From: Diphasiastrum complanatum
Taxonomy: Eukaryota; Streptophyta; Lycopodiopsida; Lycopodiales; Lycopodiaceae
DNA length: 64,000 bases
Reading direction: 5' to 3'
Assembly: GCA_029204225.1 (NCBI GenBank)
Contig: CM055102.1
Span: 19,240,967-19,304,966, forward strand
Shown: piece by piece, positions 12,195 through 24,849 of the stretch
Position numbering within the stretch: the stretch's first letter is position 1
How the letters are laid out: every line of letters begins with the position of its first letter
The notes under the pieces: model-generated
The model's input: only the letters and a program-made list of their open reading frames with translations
What the model was told of the DNA's origin: nothing
Database searches by the model: none
Made by a program: the position numbers and the translations under genes

Positions 12195-12452
12195 GAACAG
12201 TACTGAATCGTTACACTGCTGTGAATAGGATCATCGTAATATATAATATCGGGTAGGAACATAATGAAAACTACACAACTAAGGCTCGTCAGAGTCATGG
12301 TAGGAACCATCATCTGAATCTATGTCTGACTGCAGATCCCAAGGGTCTGTAGATGAATCAGAACTAGAGGGAGCCATATGCCGTGGTGTGGCCCCGCGTG
12401 CTCTGTCTCTCTGCTGCGTGCTCTGGCTCTGGATCCACCCCCCCGCCTCTAC

Positions 12453-15400
12453 CTATGCCTCTGCCTCTCTCCCCTCCTCTGCCCCCCCCTGTCTACCCCC
12501 ACCCCTGTGTCTACCCCTGCGTGTCTGTGTGTCAGGTGGCTGTGATCCAACGCCCTGGGATGGCCCTACCCACTGTGATGATGCCTGGCCGACGGCTGCC
12601 TGTGATGCTCCACTCCTGTCTACAAAAAGCGAACTCAGCCCCCCCCTCCCAGAACCTCTAGGTCTCCCCCTAGGCCTACGTGTAGGAATGGCTGCTTCCT
12701 CTTCTGTCTCCGCATCAGGGTCCACCAGCAAGTCAGCAAGGTCATCCCCCTGTGCCTCCGCCCCCATCTCCTCATCCTCCTCCGTATCCCCCTCAACCCA
12801 CTCCTCCTCCTCCTGATAGTCAGCCCCGAGCTCTTCTCCACCCTCCAAGCCCTCATCATCCCCCTCCTCAGCCCTAGCCCTCTGCCTGTCTGCCCTCCTC
12901 GAACGTCGTAGAGCCCGTGCGTCAGCCTGCGCCTGTCTATATAGATCTCTATAGATCTCATCATCCATCTCCTCCTGCGTGGGTGGGTGCTCGAGGAGCA
13001 GCAGCTGCCGAATCCACCAAGCAAGTGTCAGGGTTCACCTGCAACCAAAAACAATACATTGTTGTCAGCAATTCATTGCATAATTCAAAAGCAATTCCGT
13101 TCGTCAAAGCACAGCAAGAAACAGGGGGTGATGATGTGACTCACCTCGAGCATATGTCCCCCTCCTCGTGTGCGCCTCAGCATACGGCCATTGGTGTTCA
13201 CAAACACCAACCGCCTACACTGCTCGATGGACAACCGGTTCCTCTTCTGCGTGTGATACAAGGCCCAGGTGCTCCAATTTCGCTCGCAAGCTCCTGCTGA
13301 ACAGTCCTGTGCAAGGACTCTCTTGGCCAGTCGTCGCAGGTCACCTGTGCCGCGCCCATGGTAGCCCCACCATGAAACAGGCCTCAAACATATCCTTCCT
13401 CCGCCGACTCTGCTCTCCATCGAAAGGAAACTGGTAGCGCTCAAAGATCAGCAGCTGGTATGCAATGTTAGTGAGCATCGGACCTGTTGGCAGAAGAAAT
13501 AACATGGCTCGTATAAGTCCTCTTGAATTCACACACTAGCAATGAGCACACTACAGTCAGTACTGCAGTACTTAGCCTACCAAGCAATTTATCACACGTA
13601 CCTGGTCCAGGCCATACGCGCTCCGTGTACTCCACCCATCCCCGGTGCAGCTCCCGATCGTCCCGATCCCGAGTCTCGCGCCACAAGGGGTGCAATATGT
13701 GGGCTACAGCGTGGATGGGTCGGTGGAAGTAGTCCCATCTGGCCTCCCAAATACGTGAGATCTCGCGCCTCCTGCAGTAGGCAAATCACAACAATCATGT
13801 AACCATAGCTGCCATAGCATAAAAGAATCAAATCAGACTTGAGTGAGAAACAACAAACTAGACACTGAAGAGTCATACCTGTGCTTGACCAAGGATGTCG
13901 TCTGAATCCCCTCGCCGATGCGGTCCATGAACTCGTAAATGAGGCCGAGAGTGCACCCCTCATGGTCTACCAGGTGCAGCACTCTGAAAATGGGTAGAAG
14001 GACCCCAGTAATCTCCTCAACATCTCTCCAAAACGGCTCACCGAACACAGTGGACCGGAAAAATGCCGCATGTGGGACGTCCATGAACTCTCAGAAGGAC
14101 TCGCTGGAAACCATCTGCCGCAATGCGTCCTTCACTAATACTAATCGCTCTAGCACCAAAAAGTAAAAGGCAAAGCATGTGGGTGCTGGCTTCTTCAGGT
14201 TCAGGTGCGAGAAGGTGTGGAATAGGGCCAGCACACGCCTCTTCCTGGTAACAAAAGTGACCAGGTGCATGGCCGTAGAAGTGACCTGCAACACAGACAT
14301 CCAGTGAAAAAATTAGACAATAGTTGAGATTTGTTTAGCAGCATGGAGCAGGCGTCAATCAAGATAGCATAGCAAATGGAGAAACCAATACCTCTCTGAT
14401 CCATGGAAGTGCACACAGGTCATGGATGAGCAAGTCTATACAATGCGCAGCACAAGGTGTCCACACAATGATGGGGTGCTCCCTCGTCATAATCTCTCCC
14501 ATCTGCTTGCAGTTCGAAGCGTTGTCCGTGACAACCTGAACCACATGCTCTACTCCAATGTCAACAATAACATCTCTGATAACCTCCCATATAAAATCGG
14601 CTGTGATGGCGTCACCACCTCGAGTGGCATCCACGCCACGTAGGAATATTGTGCCAAGCGGGCAAGAAACCAAGACATTGATGACGGATCGCCGACGAAT
14701 GTCGGTCCATCCATCACTCAATATTGTGCATCCATACCTGCCACAAAACACCCATTAGCCGAATGCAAAATTGCGCCACGAGTCGACCCTAAACGCATGC
14801 AATCGGTTTATGAAAACAAAGTACTTACACTTGCCAAGCTGAGCGAATGGAACTCAGCTCCCGCGTAATGGTCTCCTCCTCTTGACGAAGCATCCTACCC
14901 CGCAATGCCTCTCGTCTGGGAGGCGTCCATGTAGCATCCACAGCTGCCATCTGTGCGCAAAACTCTCTGAACACCCAAGTGTCAACAACAACAAAGGAAA
15001 TGTCGCACTCGTAAAAGAACTGGCCAGCAAGTCGAGTGCACCGGGCATGCTGCTCTCTCTGCCACCCGCATCGATCAAGGGTCTGCTGTCTGGGCCTAAC
15101 CTCTCTGTGCTGTGCACATGGCGCTCGTGGTCTAACACGCGAACCGGATGGTTGATCTGTGGATGTATCACTCTCTCTGGGAGGACCTGACGAACCATGT
15201 GCTGCATCTGCCGCCGAAGAAGAGGAGGGACGAGAAGGACCTGCTGCGGCTGATCCAAACTGCTCATGTGACGCTCTCCCCTCTGAAGTAAGCCCTGCTG
15301 CTGCGGGTGGAATTGGAGTGGCACTGCCTGGACCATGCACTGCACCTAAACTCTGCCAAGAACGTGTTGTACTAGGCTCTGCACCCGTAGTAGGCCGTGC

Positions 15401-15807
15401 CTGCATACTGTGACCCCTGCCTGTGAACCTGCAGCTGCTCCTGCCCCCTGTCCCTGTCTCTGTCCCTGTCCCTATCCAGAAACCTGTGATGCAGCACCCT
15501 GTCTCTGTCCCTATCCCTGTCCCTGTCCAGAAACCTGTGATGTAGCACCGTGCCCATACGTAATAGACAACCTCTGTCTCTCCTCATCGGAAATCCTGGG
15601 GCAATCAGATATGCCCAATGCCCGCCCACCCGGCCCTTTGACCCTCAGTAAGTGGGCCCTAACCCTGGTAAGTGATCCTGTGAAGAGACCACCACAATGC
15701 AAGCATCTCCATCTACGGACTCCCGAGCCATGGTGTGTAGCCACATCCCCCTCAGTAAGCTCAACCTCGCCCCAAAGGCCTCGGCCCTGCACCGGCATCG
15801 TGTCCAC
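12453..15807 (-). pseudogene. hAT-family transposase gene, multi-exon, decayed
   Basis: Order on the minus strand: a BED-type zinc finger at 15807-15570 (WRCLHCGGLFTGSLTRVRAH); a Gln/Gly-rich low-complexity part with two in-frame TAGs; a Ser/Pro-rich segment to 14825. Next comes an exon of about 14739-14397 with ILSDGWTD and VVQVVTDNASN, the two predicted catalytic Asp, and WTPCAAHCIDL (DUF659-like). An exon from about 14281 follows (PFWRDVEEITGVLLPIFRVL). Then an exon starting about 13771 (PIHAVAHILHPLW), and an exon from about 13490 with the dimerisation segment SAGACERNWSTWALYHTQKR, whose Glu is the probable third catalytic residue. The last exon ends at 12453 in an acidic and RGR-rich tail. 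Intron borders are GT-AG. A TGA at about 14091 and a frame change near 13370 suggest a dead copy. Confidence 0.85.
15455..15550. repeat. Tandem duplication in transposase coding region
   Basis: CCAGAAACCTGTGATG followed by CAGCACC or TAGCACC occurs twice (about 15476-15498 and 15528-15550), separated by CCTGTC/CTGTCC hexamer runs. On the gene strand it encodes a Gly-Gln-rich linker. Slippage here probably explains the frame uncertainty after the BED finger. Confidence 0.6.
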
Positions 15808-16100
15808 ACGAGATCAAACCTGCGAACAAAAACAAGCAAACAACCGTTCAGTAGAAAAAAACACACTGCATTGAAAAACATTACCAGCCTAAAACAGAGC
15901 TGAACACATCCGAGCATGCATCACATTGATTCTAGCAAGATCATAGCAATTGCCAAAAAACACACGAGACAGGGCGAGGGATAGAATAATTCCAGTGCGA
16001 GCGAAAACGGGCGACTGACGCTAGCATGGGAGTCCTTGCAGGCGTCTATGAGTCCAGTGCAGGCCTAAACCACGCTACTGGCGGATGCTTGCACGATGCT

Positions 16101-16117
16101 CTAACCCTAAACCCTAA
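16101..16117. promoter_or_regulatory. Telo-box (CCCTAAA repeats) upstream of hAT transposase
   Basis: CTAACCCTAAACCCTAA gives two to two and a half copies of the plant telomere heptamer. It lies inside the hAT element, about 300 bp upstream of the BED-finger exon. AAACCCTAA is a known plant promoter telo-box. Whether it acts as such here is inference. Confidence 0.4.
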
Positions 16118-16776
16118 AAAACATGGAATTAGGGCAACAAAATTGAAATTTGTGCTACGGATGTAGACGGGCAGAACGGAGGTCACAGGAGTCTGTGTGG
16201 GCATGTGGAAATGCATTCTAGGCTCAGACACCACCTGAATCGGTTGCCCAAAAGCCATTTTCTGAAAATGGCAAAAAAAAACAAGCATTTGGATTGTGGC
16301 GTTCAAATCTCGCAAGGTGTGCCGTAATGGTTGAAACTGACCCTGTAGGAATCACCGTGGGCATGAAGAAAGATGGTCTAGAGCCAAACTGCGCTTGATT
16401 TGGTTGCCTATTGTTCAATGTCAACACTTGCAAAAAAACAAGCCTACATTTACCAAAAATCGAAAACTGATCGTTTCGATCTCCACGAAGCTCAGATCCC
16501 CCTGGCACCGTGCACACCACCTCCGTATCGCTGAGTAGATGCCTGTCGACTATCCACACGCCAAGGTCCGATGCCTACAGCTCATAACAAAAAAAATTAA
16601 CACCTCCACGGCTGGCGCGATTGTGGCCGTGAAGAGGTGTTCAAAAATTTTTATTTGTTATTTTTTTTAAACAACGTTTCTGGAACGATTCTGGGCTGAG
16701 AATCGCGTTTCTCAGAAATGCGATTTCCGAAACGCTCAGCCCCAGAATCGTGTTTCGGTGCAACTATGGAATCTAC

Positions 16777-18066
16777 TAACCTCATGAAGTTCTTAAAATG
16801 AATATTACAAGCAATGGAGAAGCTCTCAAATCAGAGCTAGAAAGACAATTGTACTTCACATGTGACGAAGATTATAAGCACACATCAAAGGAGAAAGTGC
16901 TCATCTAAGAGCATGAGATCTCAATAACCAACTTACTCATAATAACAATCCTTTCCATATAATACAATACATCTATACCAAACAACCTTTCTCAAACAAG
17001 CAAGCTCTCAACAATACAAAACCATTGCAACCAAATAGGCTAAACATACTCTACACACTATTGCATGAAACCCTCTGACTCTCTCAAAGATTGATAATTC
17101 AAGATCATATACCAATTCAAAGATTCACACACCCTAACTTTTACAACCAGCATTGGACTCCAAGGGAAATGCTCCTTTTATAGCCAATTTTCAATGGTCC
17201 CCTTTCAACATGGGATTTTGCCAATCTTCATGCACCCCTTTGTCCTTCAAGTCCTTGCCACATGTCTCCATTAAATTGAATGTACTTGGTGGGTGGAGGC
17301 TTTAAATGTGTAATCATGGTCTAGTGTTGTTTTAGACCAAGTACATTTCAATGTTTCCAAGGCCTCTTTTCAATTATTATCCACATGTAGGTAGCCTCAT
17401 TTGTCAACCCCTATGCTTGTAGATGGTCTCTAAATTTTGCTTAGCACCCGTTTTCCCTTGTTCTTGATTTTTCCATTTTTCCAGGTGGCGTGTGCGGGTT
17501 GGCCCATTGGTAGGGTTATTCGCTGTGTTGGGTTACTGACACGGCCCATGTTATTTGCTGAGTGCTTGGAACATGCCCAAAATTTGCCAATAGGGTTCCC
17601 ACAGTTTTCCGGCCTTTCTCTTGCATAGCTAAATTACATCTGCGTAATGCCAAGTCTTCAATTTTCCTTTGTGTTTTTGATGCACCTCCAGAGGTGGAAT
17701 TTGATTGCATCATGTGAAATTTGCTGATATTTCCAGAATTCTGATTCTTGAGTAAACAAATCACCGATTCTGTTGGGCTCCTGCCCTCGGGCAAGGGCCC
17801 TCCCAGCACGGAAGGCCCTCGGGGCAGAGCCTTCCCCCCCACTAAAAGAACATCTCATCTTTGGTTCAATGTTCTGTTCGTTGGTACAATCGATAATCAC
17901 CATCAGTAGCGAGGCAAGCTTGTTATGTTATTTTGCTGGAAATGCAAGTTTTCACCTTTCTATGTTGGTGTGCATCTGGAAAAACCAACCCTGTATAGCT
18001 TTTCATTGCTAGAACTCAAATAGGATATACTCAGGTATATTAACTGAAATATTGTATGGTTGTCAG
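16777..18066. other. No gene recognised; flank of hAT and EPSPS relic
   Basis: 16777-17100 continues the A/T-rich sequence interrupted by the hAT element. 17100-18060 shows no convincing coding sequence. EPSPS exon 3 was looked for just upstream of exon 4 and not found. A C-rich patch near 17775-17850 is unassigned. Confidence 0.4.
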
Positions 18067-21000
18067 GTAAGACTTTCAGGGGCAATAAGCAGCCAGCACT
18101 TAACAGCATTACTACTAGCTTCACCTCTTGCCCTTGGTAATGTGGAGATAGAAATCATAGATACACTTGTGTCCGTACCTTATGTTGACATGACATTGAA
18201 ATTAATGGACCGATTTGGAGTTAAAAGTTGAACGTCATAACGGATGGGAGCATTTTTCAATTGAAGGCAACCAAGTTTACAGGTAGTTTAGGCAACCTTC
18301 TCTTCGTTTTTAGCAGTGAATTTTCTTATGCTCATCTTTCTGTGATCAGTTTGTTGCTATAAGATAATCAATCCATGTTACAGGTTCATTTCATTTGTAT
18401 TTTTGGAATAACAGGTGGTCACAAGATGTTGACTTCATAACATCGTCAAGGTTGTGCTCACTTAACCTATTGTTTTACAGCATAAAGGTCTAGAAGTTGC
18501 TGAATAAACAGTCTTATTTCTCAGATGAGTGGTGCTGAAATTCAGTAAATCCTATGGCATCATGGTACTTGTCTGTGTGTGTGAGCAGAATGGACAATGT
18601 ATCCATTCCACTGCTCACAGGAACTTTAGATTGTTCTCAGACTGCATGTTTAGCTGGCTGGCACTTACAGATATCACAAGCTTTTCCAATGTAAATGCCT
18701 TTTTCCCTTTAAGTTATGACCAGCTTTTCCAACATAGATGCCTTTCTGAAGGGCCTAGTGAGGAAACTCACATGATCAGTTTGGACTCACAGCTTGTCTC
18801 ATAAAATCTGCTTTATACATAACCTTCAATGTTTTCAGCCTTAAATGCAATCTTGAAATGCTATGGTATGAATCTGAACTATAAGCAGAAGTTTCAGGCA
18901 CTTTCTGAAATTCATACAATTCCAATAGAGCAGCTGATGTTAACCTCAGAATCACAGATTCAGAGCCAGAAGCAAAACAAGATTTACCACATTGGGATTT
19001 AGGGTTTAAGAATTTCGAAGCTTCGTAAAATATGTGATTATTCACGTGACGTAAATGAAGTTAGTATGGATTGGGAGTTATGTATATGACATTGGCTTTT
19101 AATGATTCACAGAACTTACTGCAAATATCTTTGAGAAGGATAAATCATGTTTTCAATATATACAGATTGACAGGCTAAAGACAAACTGCAGATCAGCAGG
19201 GCATTGATTTGTTGAAGGTGATGGATCAGGTGCAAGCTACTTTCTGGCCGGTGCTGCAATAACAGGTGGCTCAATAACTGTTGTCGGATGTGGTACTTCC
19301 AGCCTCCAAGTAATAGTCTCCTAGCCTTAAATCAGGATCTTTTGGCTTGCACACTTGTGTTGCATTCCATACATGCATGCTTGCACAAGCACTTGTCTAT
19401 TCTGTACACCTACAAGTTCACAATGCCAGACCAGTGCTTCTTCCTTAAGTGCTGAGTACAATAATGTGTCTTTTCATGTGCAATTAGAAATCAAATTCTG
19501 TGTTCTCTAATAGCATGTCTATAGAAGTTTTTGGTATCTGTACAAATGTCTGTGCATCTACTTGTGCAGTTGAACTTTTTTCGTCTGCCAGAGCCTTCGT
19601 GCAAGTATATACTTAAGGAATTAATGGTGTATTCTTGTTCTAGTGTGGATTGGAGCCTAAAGAATCATTGTTTTGGCCTATTAACTAAAGAGTGATAACT
19701 AGGGGTCAAATTTTTTTCTACTTAACGTCCTTCGGAGCAAGATCACCACCTTTTAGTACATAGGAGGTTGTGGGGGTCTAGAAATAGTAGCATCATGTGG
19801 GCTTTGGTAATTTCATGTTTCAGGAGTTTGGAGTGCTTCCTGGTGGGAGAGCCTTAGTAATAGAGTTCTTTCGTAGTGATGCACTGTAAGGCTGTCTATT
19901 ATCAGGTGTTCTTGTTTTTTTTTGGAGGAAAACTACATCGGTGAAGTTGCAACTATTTTTATGTATTCTTTGATGCTGTACTTCGATGGTTTGTGTTTTA
20001 TTTAACACTTATATCACCAAGCTACGCCCATACTGATTCGGGACGTAATTGTTTGCTTTTTTAACGCCAAGCTTTTGCGCTAATTTGTTCGTTTCATTTT
20101 ACTCATAGTAGTAATTTATTATTTGGCATTAGTATTTTCTATGAGAGAATTTATTATCATTTGTATTAGAAACTTTTTTCGTAATGTCAATCTATTTTAT
20201 GGATCCTTGCTGATTCCCTGTATATATCAGAATAAAGTATTGTCAATTTATGAGAAGCGAAGCCAGTTGTTACAGATGTACATTGTAAGCTCTTTCACAC
20301 ATCTGATTCGAGATTTTTCTTTCTTGAAGCTCTTAAAAAAAATTTCTTTCTTGAAACTTTCTCAAGATTTTTCTACTTGAAGCATCTTCAAGATTTTCAA
20401 GCTTCAAAGAGCCACAACCATAATTCTCTTGCTGCAAGCAAAATTTGTTCAAAGCTTGAGGATGGTTTTAAGTTGAAGTTTGCTATTAGCATAATTCAAC
20501 TATATTCAAGTAGTTTTTAGCATCTGCAGTGTCGAAACTACTTGAATATAGTTGAATCCTACACTAAGGGCTTCTCAAGGCTTGTACCATCCAGCGTAGA
20601 TCGAAGGATGATACTTTGATCACTAGCTGTTTATCCACTCATTAGTAAGATACTTGCTCTTAAGTTGTCAGTCACGAACTATCAGACTGGGATAGTATTA
20701 AAGCTTATGTCACATTGCAAAACTGGCTCCTGCAGAACGTCAAAGTTGAGCCATTTGTAAAGAATTTTCTATATACTTCTTGCATGAAGATTATGCTCCA
20801 ACCTCCTCTGGTATGCCAGCCATATATGGATGTACAATTATGAAGCAGCTTGACTTATTGCATCCCAAAAAACATGTCAAATGACTCATATGGATAGCAC
20901 TAGCTATTCTGCGAATGTTGTTTTGTGAATATAGAGTTAGGGTGCTATTCTTGATCCTAAAATAGGTTAGTAAGACCGAATGGACAAATTTGTATGCCTT

Positions 21001-21303
21001 TGAAAGTAGCTAGAGTGTGCTGCCTTTTAAAACACAGCTTACTTGATGTGACATATATTAAATAGTTTTTTAGAATTTACGTTCCTCCAGCAAGTATTCA
21101 CAGTTGATAGGACTGAAATATCCAACTGTTTTGTTTTCTTATATAAAATCTATTTTACATCCACAAGTGCTTTTCACATTCCTCGCATCAAACTTTTTTC
21201 AATGAATAGTGAACTTATTTCCCTTGTCATGTTGTTTCTAGTTGGAAACTGGAGGGTGAAGGAAACAGAGCGCAGGCTGGCAATCTGTACAGAGCTAAGA
21301 AAG
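18067..21303 (+). pseudogene. EPSPS: EPSP synthase exons 4, 5 and 7, decayed copy
   Basis: Exon 4 (18067-18282) encodes [36 protein letters not shown] and the RFGVKVE segment. One extra A in the run 18223-18226 shifts the frame; without it the exon is 215 nt and ends in the expected split codon. Exon 5 (19192-19309) begins at the right phase, has an in-frame TGA at 19205-19207, then [20 protein letters not shown] and CGTSSLQ before a GTAATA donor. Exon 7 (21242-21303) encodes GNWRVKETERRLAICTELRK, with the Arg-Lys-Glu cluster of the active site. Exon 6 (between 19310 and 21241) and the last exon were not found. The splice borders survive, so this is a genomic rather than retroposed copy. It lies opposite in orientation to exons 1-2 at the left end of the window. 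Confidence 0.9.
20494..20557. repeat. Perfect 23-bp inverted repeat (hairpin)
   Basis: The arms at 20494-20516 and 20535-20557 are exact reverse complements (ATTCAACTATATTCAAGTAG plus TTT), with an 18-nt loop. It lies in the intron-like region between EPSPS exons 5 and 7. It could be a fold-back end of a small element or a small-RNA precursor. No other member of the family is seen in the window. Confidence 0.7.
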
Positions 21304-23900
21304 GTGAAAATGGTAACAGATTATTTTTTCTCTCATTCTACAATGGATTATAAAGTGGCTTACAGACAGTCTTAGGTGATCTAGTTAATATTCATGTTAT
21401 TTTCTTCTAGATAATGCTACTGTTTTTGCTACACGGGATCTTTATTTCGTTGAGTCTGTATTTCTATTTGACTAGGTTGTTATGTCTAAAACTATGGGAT
21501 CCACGTGATTGAACATTTTTATTCAAACTTATTGAAGTTTCACTGAGTATCTATTGATTCTGTATGTAACGGGTTAGCAGTAGACAAATATGCTTTTCAT
21601 ATCCTTTTTGAAATGATTATCAGAATGGTCTTATTTTCTGCAATGTTGCTCTTATGCTGATCAGTTTTCTCAGAGTATAAGTTAGTGCTCCTATTGTGTT
21701 TGCTAGCAGTAGATCAGATGAAGGCTTTAGTCACAGTCGACTGCTTAAATCTAGACATAGTCCATTCTGATGAGAAAATAGAGAAGCAATCAGATCTTGC
21801 CAATGATCCCACTGACACAGACGATGATATGGGAAATGACCTAGTTTGTCATAATCAGTAATTGTCATGTTTTATGATCGATCTCCAATGGTTATCTAGG
21901 AACCCTTACATACAACCCACCCAAAGCCCGAGATTTTCTTGACTTTTCAAATATCTTTCTTTTGATCAATTACAAACATGTACAAATAGATGTGCTTGCC
22001 TGCTGAGAGCCCACTTCCTAATGATCATAGACTTTCAGATTGTAAAGTGAAAGCCAAGGTAGGAAAGACAAGTTCCAAACTAAGAATCACATGAATCAAG
22101 ATTGAAGCCGTGACATGAGAGCAAGTAGAGGCCATAATTTGGGCTAATGTAGTTGAAGATCCCAAATCTCTACATGATGCACTTTGGTATTTTAAAATTT
22201 ACATCATGGATGATGTAGTTGTTGTGATATTGAGACTACAGAGCAATTATGAGTAGGATCAACGATCAATCAGCCAAATTCAATGATATCGGTAGGCTAA
22301 AAAGTCTTTGCCCTATCATGATGGGGCAAGGAGGAAAGACTCCTCTTCATAGGTGATGATGTCGTAAATGACAAGCTAGAAAGCTCATGAACAATGTTCT
22401 TCAGTTACAAGTATCTTCATGCTTGGAACTAGAACAAGCTAAGGAGAATGATCCCTAACATGGTGGTGCACACCATTCCACTTATGGAGGGAGCCAACCT
22501 GAAGATCACATTAGAATCTAAAATAAAAAAAGACCTTTTCTGCAGATATTTTTATTTAAAAAGAATCAAAATTGAAATCACTGTAACATATGCTGCTAGA
22601 ACTGAAAAATGATTTGGTTTATTTTTTTGAAGTTTGGCAACTGCTCTATCTATAGAGCACCAAGCTGCCCAAGTGCACTTTTTTTGGGTTAAAATAGTGA
22701 ACCTTAATGGTTAGCGTCAGACTATGCCTGAAAACATTCCTGCATATGAGAGATTTTTGGCACGTAAAGTCTGGCAATGACAAAGAGATCAAGATCCACA
22801 ATCAACTTTCTTTTTCTTCAAAGTGAGAAACGCAAACATGGAATATTGAGACCAAAAAAATGAATGAAAAAGTCTTGGATATTGACTCATTTGTCATCAA
22901 AAGGGATGTTTCGATTTAACAAAAGGACAAATTGAGCTTCTACATCGTACTAGAAAGCTAAGAGCAATATTTGAATCCTCATGGTCATCGGTTGTTTGAT
23001 TGTAATTTTATAAGTTTTTATCTATTATTGAATTTTTACTCATTTTGTATACTTTGAATGTGAATGAATTGTCATTATAATCAACGGCCAGCCCTATTGA
23101 TAAATCGCTGACCAATGACTCATAGATTGGGAGTTGTCAAGCGTTCCTCTGACCACTTTTAGCAATGGAATATTGCTCATTTGAGATATACATTGGTTAT
23201 CACCCAACGCCAGTCCCAACTCAAAATTTCTATCAATTCAAGCGTTCATTTGTAACTACCAATAGCTGTTGTTGATCGCATCTCTGAACACTACTTCTGA
23301 GTATCTGTTCGTCCAAAGGAATTCCTATTGATTGATGCATACAAAATCAAGACAGAATCCCGAGCAGCAAAAACAGCAAAGCCGGATCGGCCAATGAAGA
23401 CATTCATGACTAGGAGGGCTCTACGGCATTCCGCTACCTTGAATTCTGCATAAGGTAACATGTTTTATTCACATCAGAATGGTAGTATCCCTGTTCTTAT
23501 GTTACGTGAAATGTTGTGACTCGTTTTCATGATATCGTATTGTCCATTATGGAAAAGTAAGTAGTGTTGAAGGGCAATGATGATAGGGGTATATAATCAT
23601 TCAGTTTCACAACTCCTATGTTTCAAACTCATTGTACTTGTGTTGATTTATCCGTGAAACAGCGTTGGGAATGTATTGTGCATTTATTAAAGGGTCCCGG
23701 TGTCACATCTACTTTGAATTCCTTGCCCAATGTAAATGGTAAATTGTGATTATTAAATTATAAATGGCTAAGTCACCAGCGTGTGAGACAATTGTAAATT
23801 GCAATGTAAATATCTGTTATAGTGACTAAATCCGAGACGGCCAAAGGGGTACTAGGTCTCATGAGAGTCTGCTGGATTGACTTCCTAAAAAGTAGGAAGA
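21304..23900. other. No gene recognised
   Basis: Only short, broken frames are seen. A 51-codon open stretch at 21709-21861 follows an AG and ends in TAA with an acidic C-terminus, but its sequence matches nothing I know and not the EPSPS last exon. The region 22000-22600 may hold decayed polyprotein but is too degraded to name. Confidence 0.4.
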
Positions 23901-23905
23901 GTTGA

Positions 23906-24016
23906 CCGGTCAACGTGACACGTGTCATATGCTCATTAGGACACTTGTCGGCGGACGGTCATCGGTCAATGGACGGGTCAACAAGACATGTGTCATATGC
24001 TCATTGGGACACTTGG
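23906..24016. repeat. Tandem duplication, about 66-bp unit
   Basis: GTCAACGTGACACGTGTCAT and GTCAACAAGACATGTGTCAT each start a segment continuing ATGCTCATT(A/G)GGACACTTG. The copies lie near 23910-23949 and 23977-24016, at the left edge of the gypsy gag relic. Confidence 0.6.
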
Positions 24017-24029
24017 TCCTATGGCATTC

Positions 24030-24849
24030 GCAAGCAATACCAATCATTAGATGTTGTATGTTCCAAACTAAATGCTATCGAAGCTACTCTTAAGCTGATT
24101 TTGGAGCAACTCAAAGGTAAAGGGGCTAATGTTCTTGAGAGAGTCAGTGGTACATCTCTGGAAACAAAAAGGACATTGTCAAAGAGCCATGAAGCTGAGT
24201 TGGGGTTTCGAAAGAGAAAGCTACCTACTATCAAAGATTTAAACCTTCGAAGTTCACTGGAGCAGTATCTATGAGAACTACAAATGTCGTTGAGAATTGG
24301 TTGCACAAATGGGAGAAAGCAATCCAGATGTGTGGCATAGACAATGAAATTGAGATGATTGCTGAAGCCACATATCGTTTTCAAGAGTCAGCACAAAGGT
24401 GGTGGTGGAAGGTGGAAAAGGATGACCTAATTCCAACCACATGGGAGGCATTTCGGCGAATCTTTGCGCAGAACTGGGTGCCTATGGATGAAAACAATAG
24501 AGCCATGCAACAATGGACTTACTTGAAACAAGGTAACTTGAGCGTGTAAGATTATGCAAACAAGTACTGAGAGGCTTTGTTACGCATTCCGCACGAAGTT
24601 CCTATGTACATGCAAATACTTCACTTTGTGGAGGGACTTCGAGAGAGTATTCGCCCTTTCGTGCGAAAGAGGCAATCTCATGATTTGCGAAGAGCCATCC
24701 AGATGGCTTTGTATACTATTCCACCTCGCGATCTAATCCAGAGTGGGTTTGAAGTTCATATGACGGATAATGATTTTTTGCCTTCATTTGGCGACGTCTG
24801 TCAGCTAATCCGGAGAGGGAACCTAAGCTACCATTTCTATACCCCATAG
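24030..24849 (+). pseudogene. Ty3/gypsy gag relic
   Basis: Plus-strand frames give a retrotransposon gag (capsid) domain: LHKWEKAIQMCGIDNE, ATYRFQESAQRWWWKVEKDD and WEAFRRIFAQNWVP, the W-x-W and F-x-x-F-x-x-x-F pattern of gypsy gag. After stops the frame continues as HEVPMYMQILHFVEGLRESI and KRQSHDLRRAIQMAL, the LPEFI/R-x-V-x-x-Q-x-P-type tail. An upstream frame (from about 24040) carries a possible coiled-coil with EATLKLILEQLKGKG. No nucleocapsid, protease or reverse transcriptase follows. Sequence from 24850 to about 26180 contains no recognisable domain. Confidence 0.65.

Noticed and set aside
12322-12816. Plus-strand 164-codon frame
   Set aside because: Antisense shadow of the acidic, RGR-rich C-terminus of the hAT transposase.
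19310-21241. EPSPS exon 6
   Set aside because: An AAGTTTGCT match near 20476 resembles the start of the exon, but the following codons do not fit. I treat the exon as missing.
21709-21861. Possible terminal exon (51 open codons after an AG, ending TAA) where the last EPSPS exon would be expected
   Set aside because: The translation shows none of the conserved C-terminal EPSPS residues (no DDHRMAM-type motif), and I recognise no other family.
22000-22600. Possible gag fragment on the plus strand
   Set aside because: Some copia-like word order, but no conserved motif survives; not supportable.
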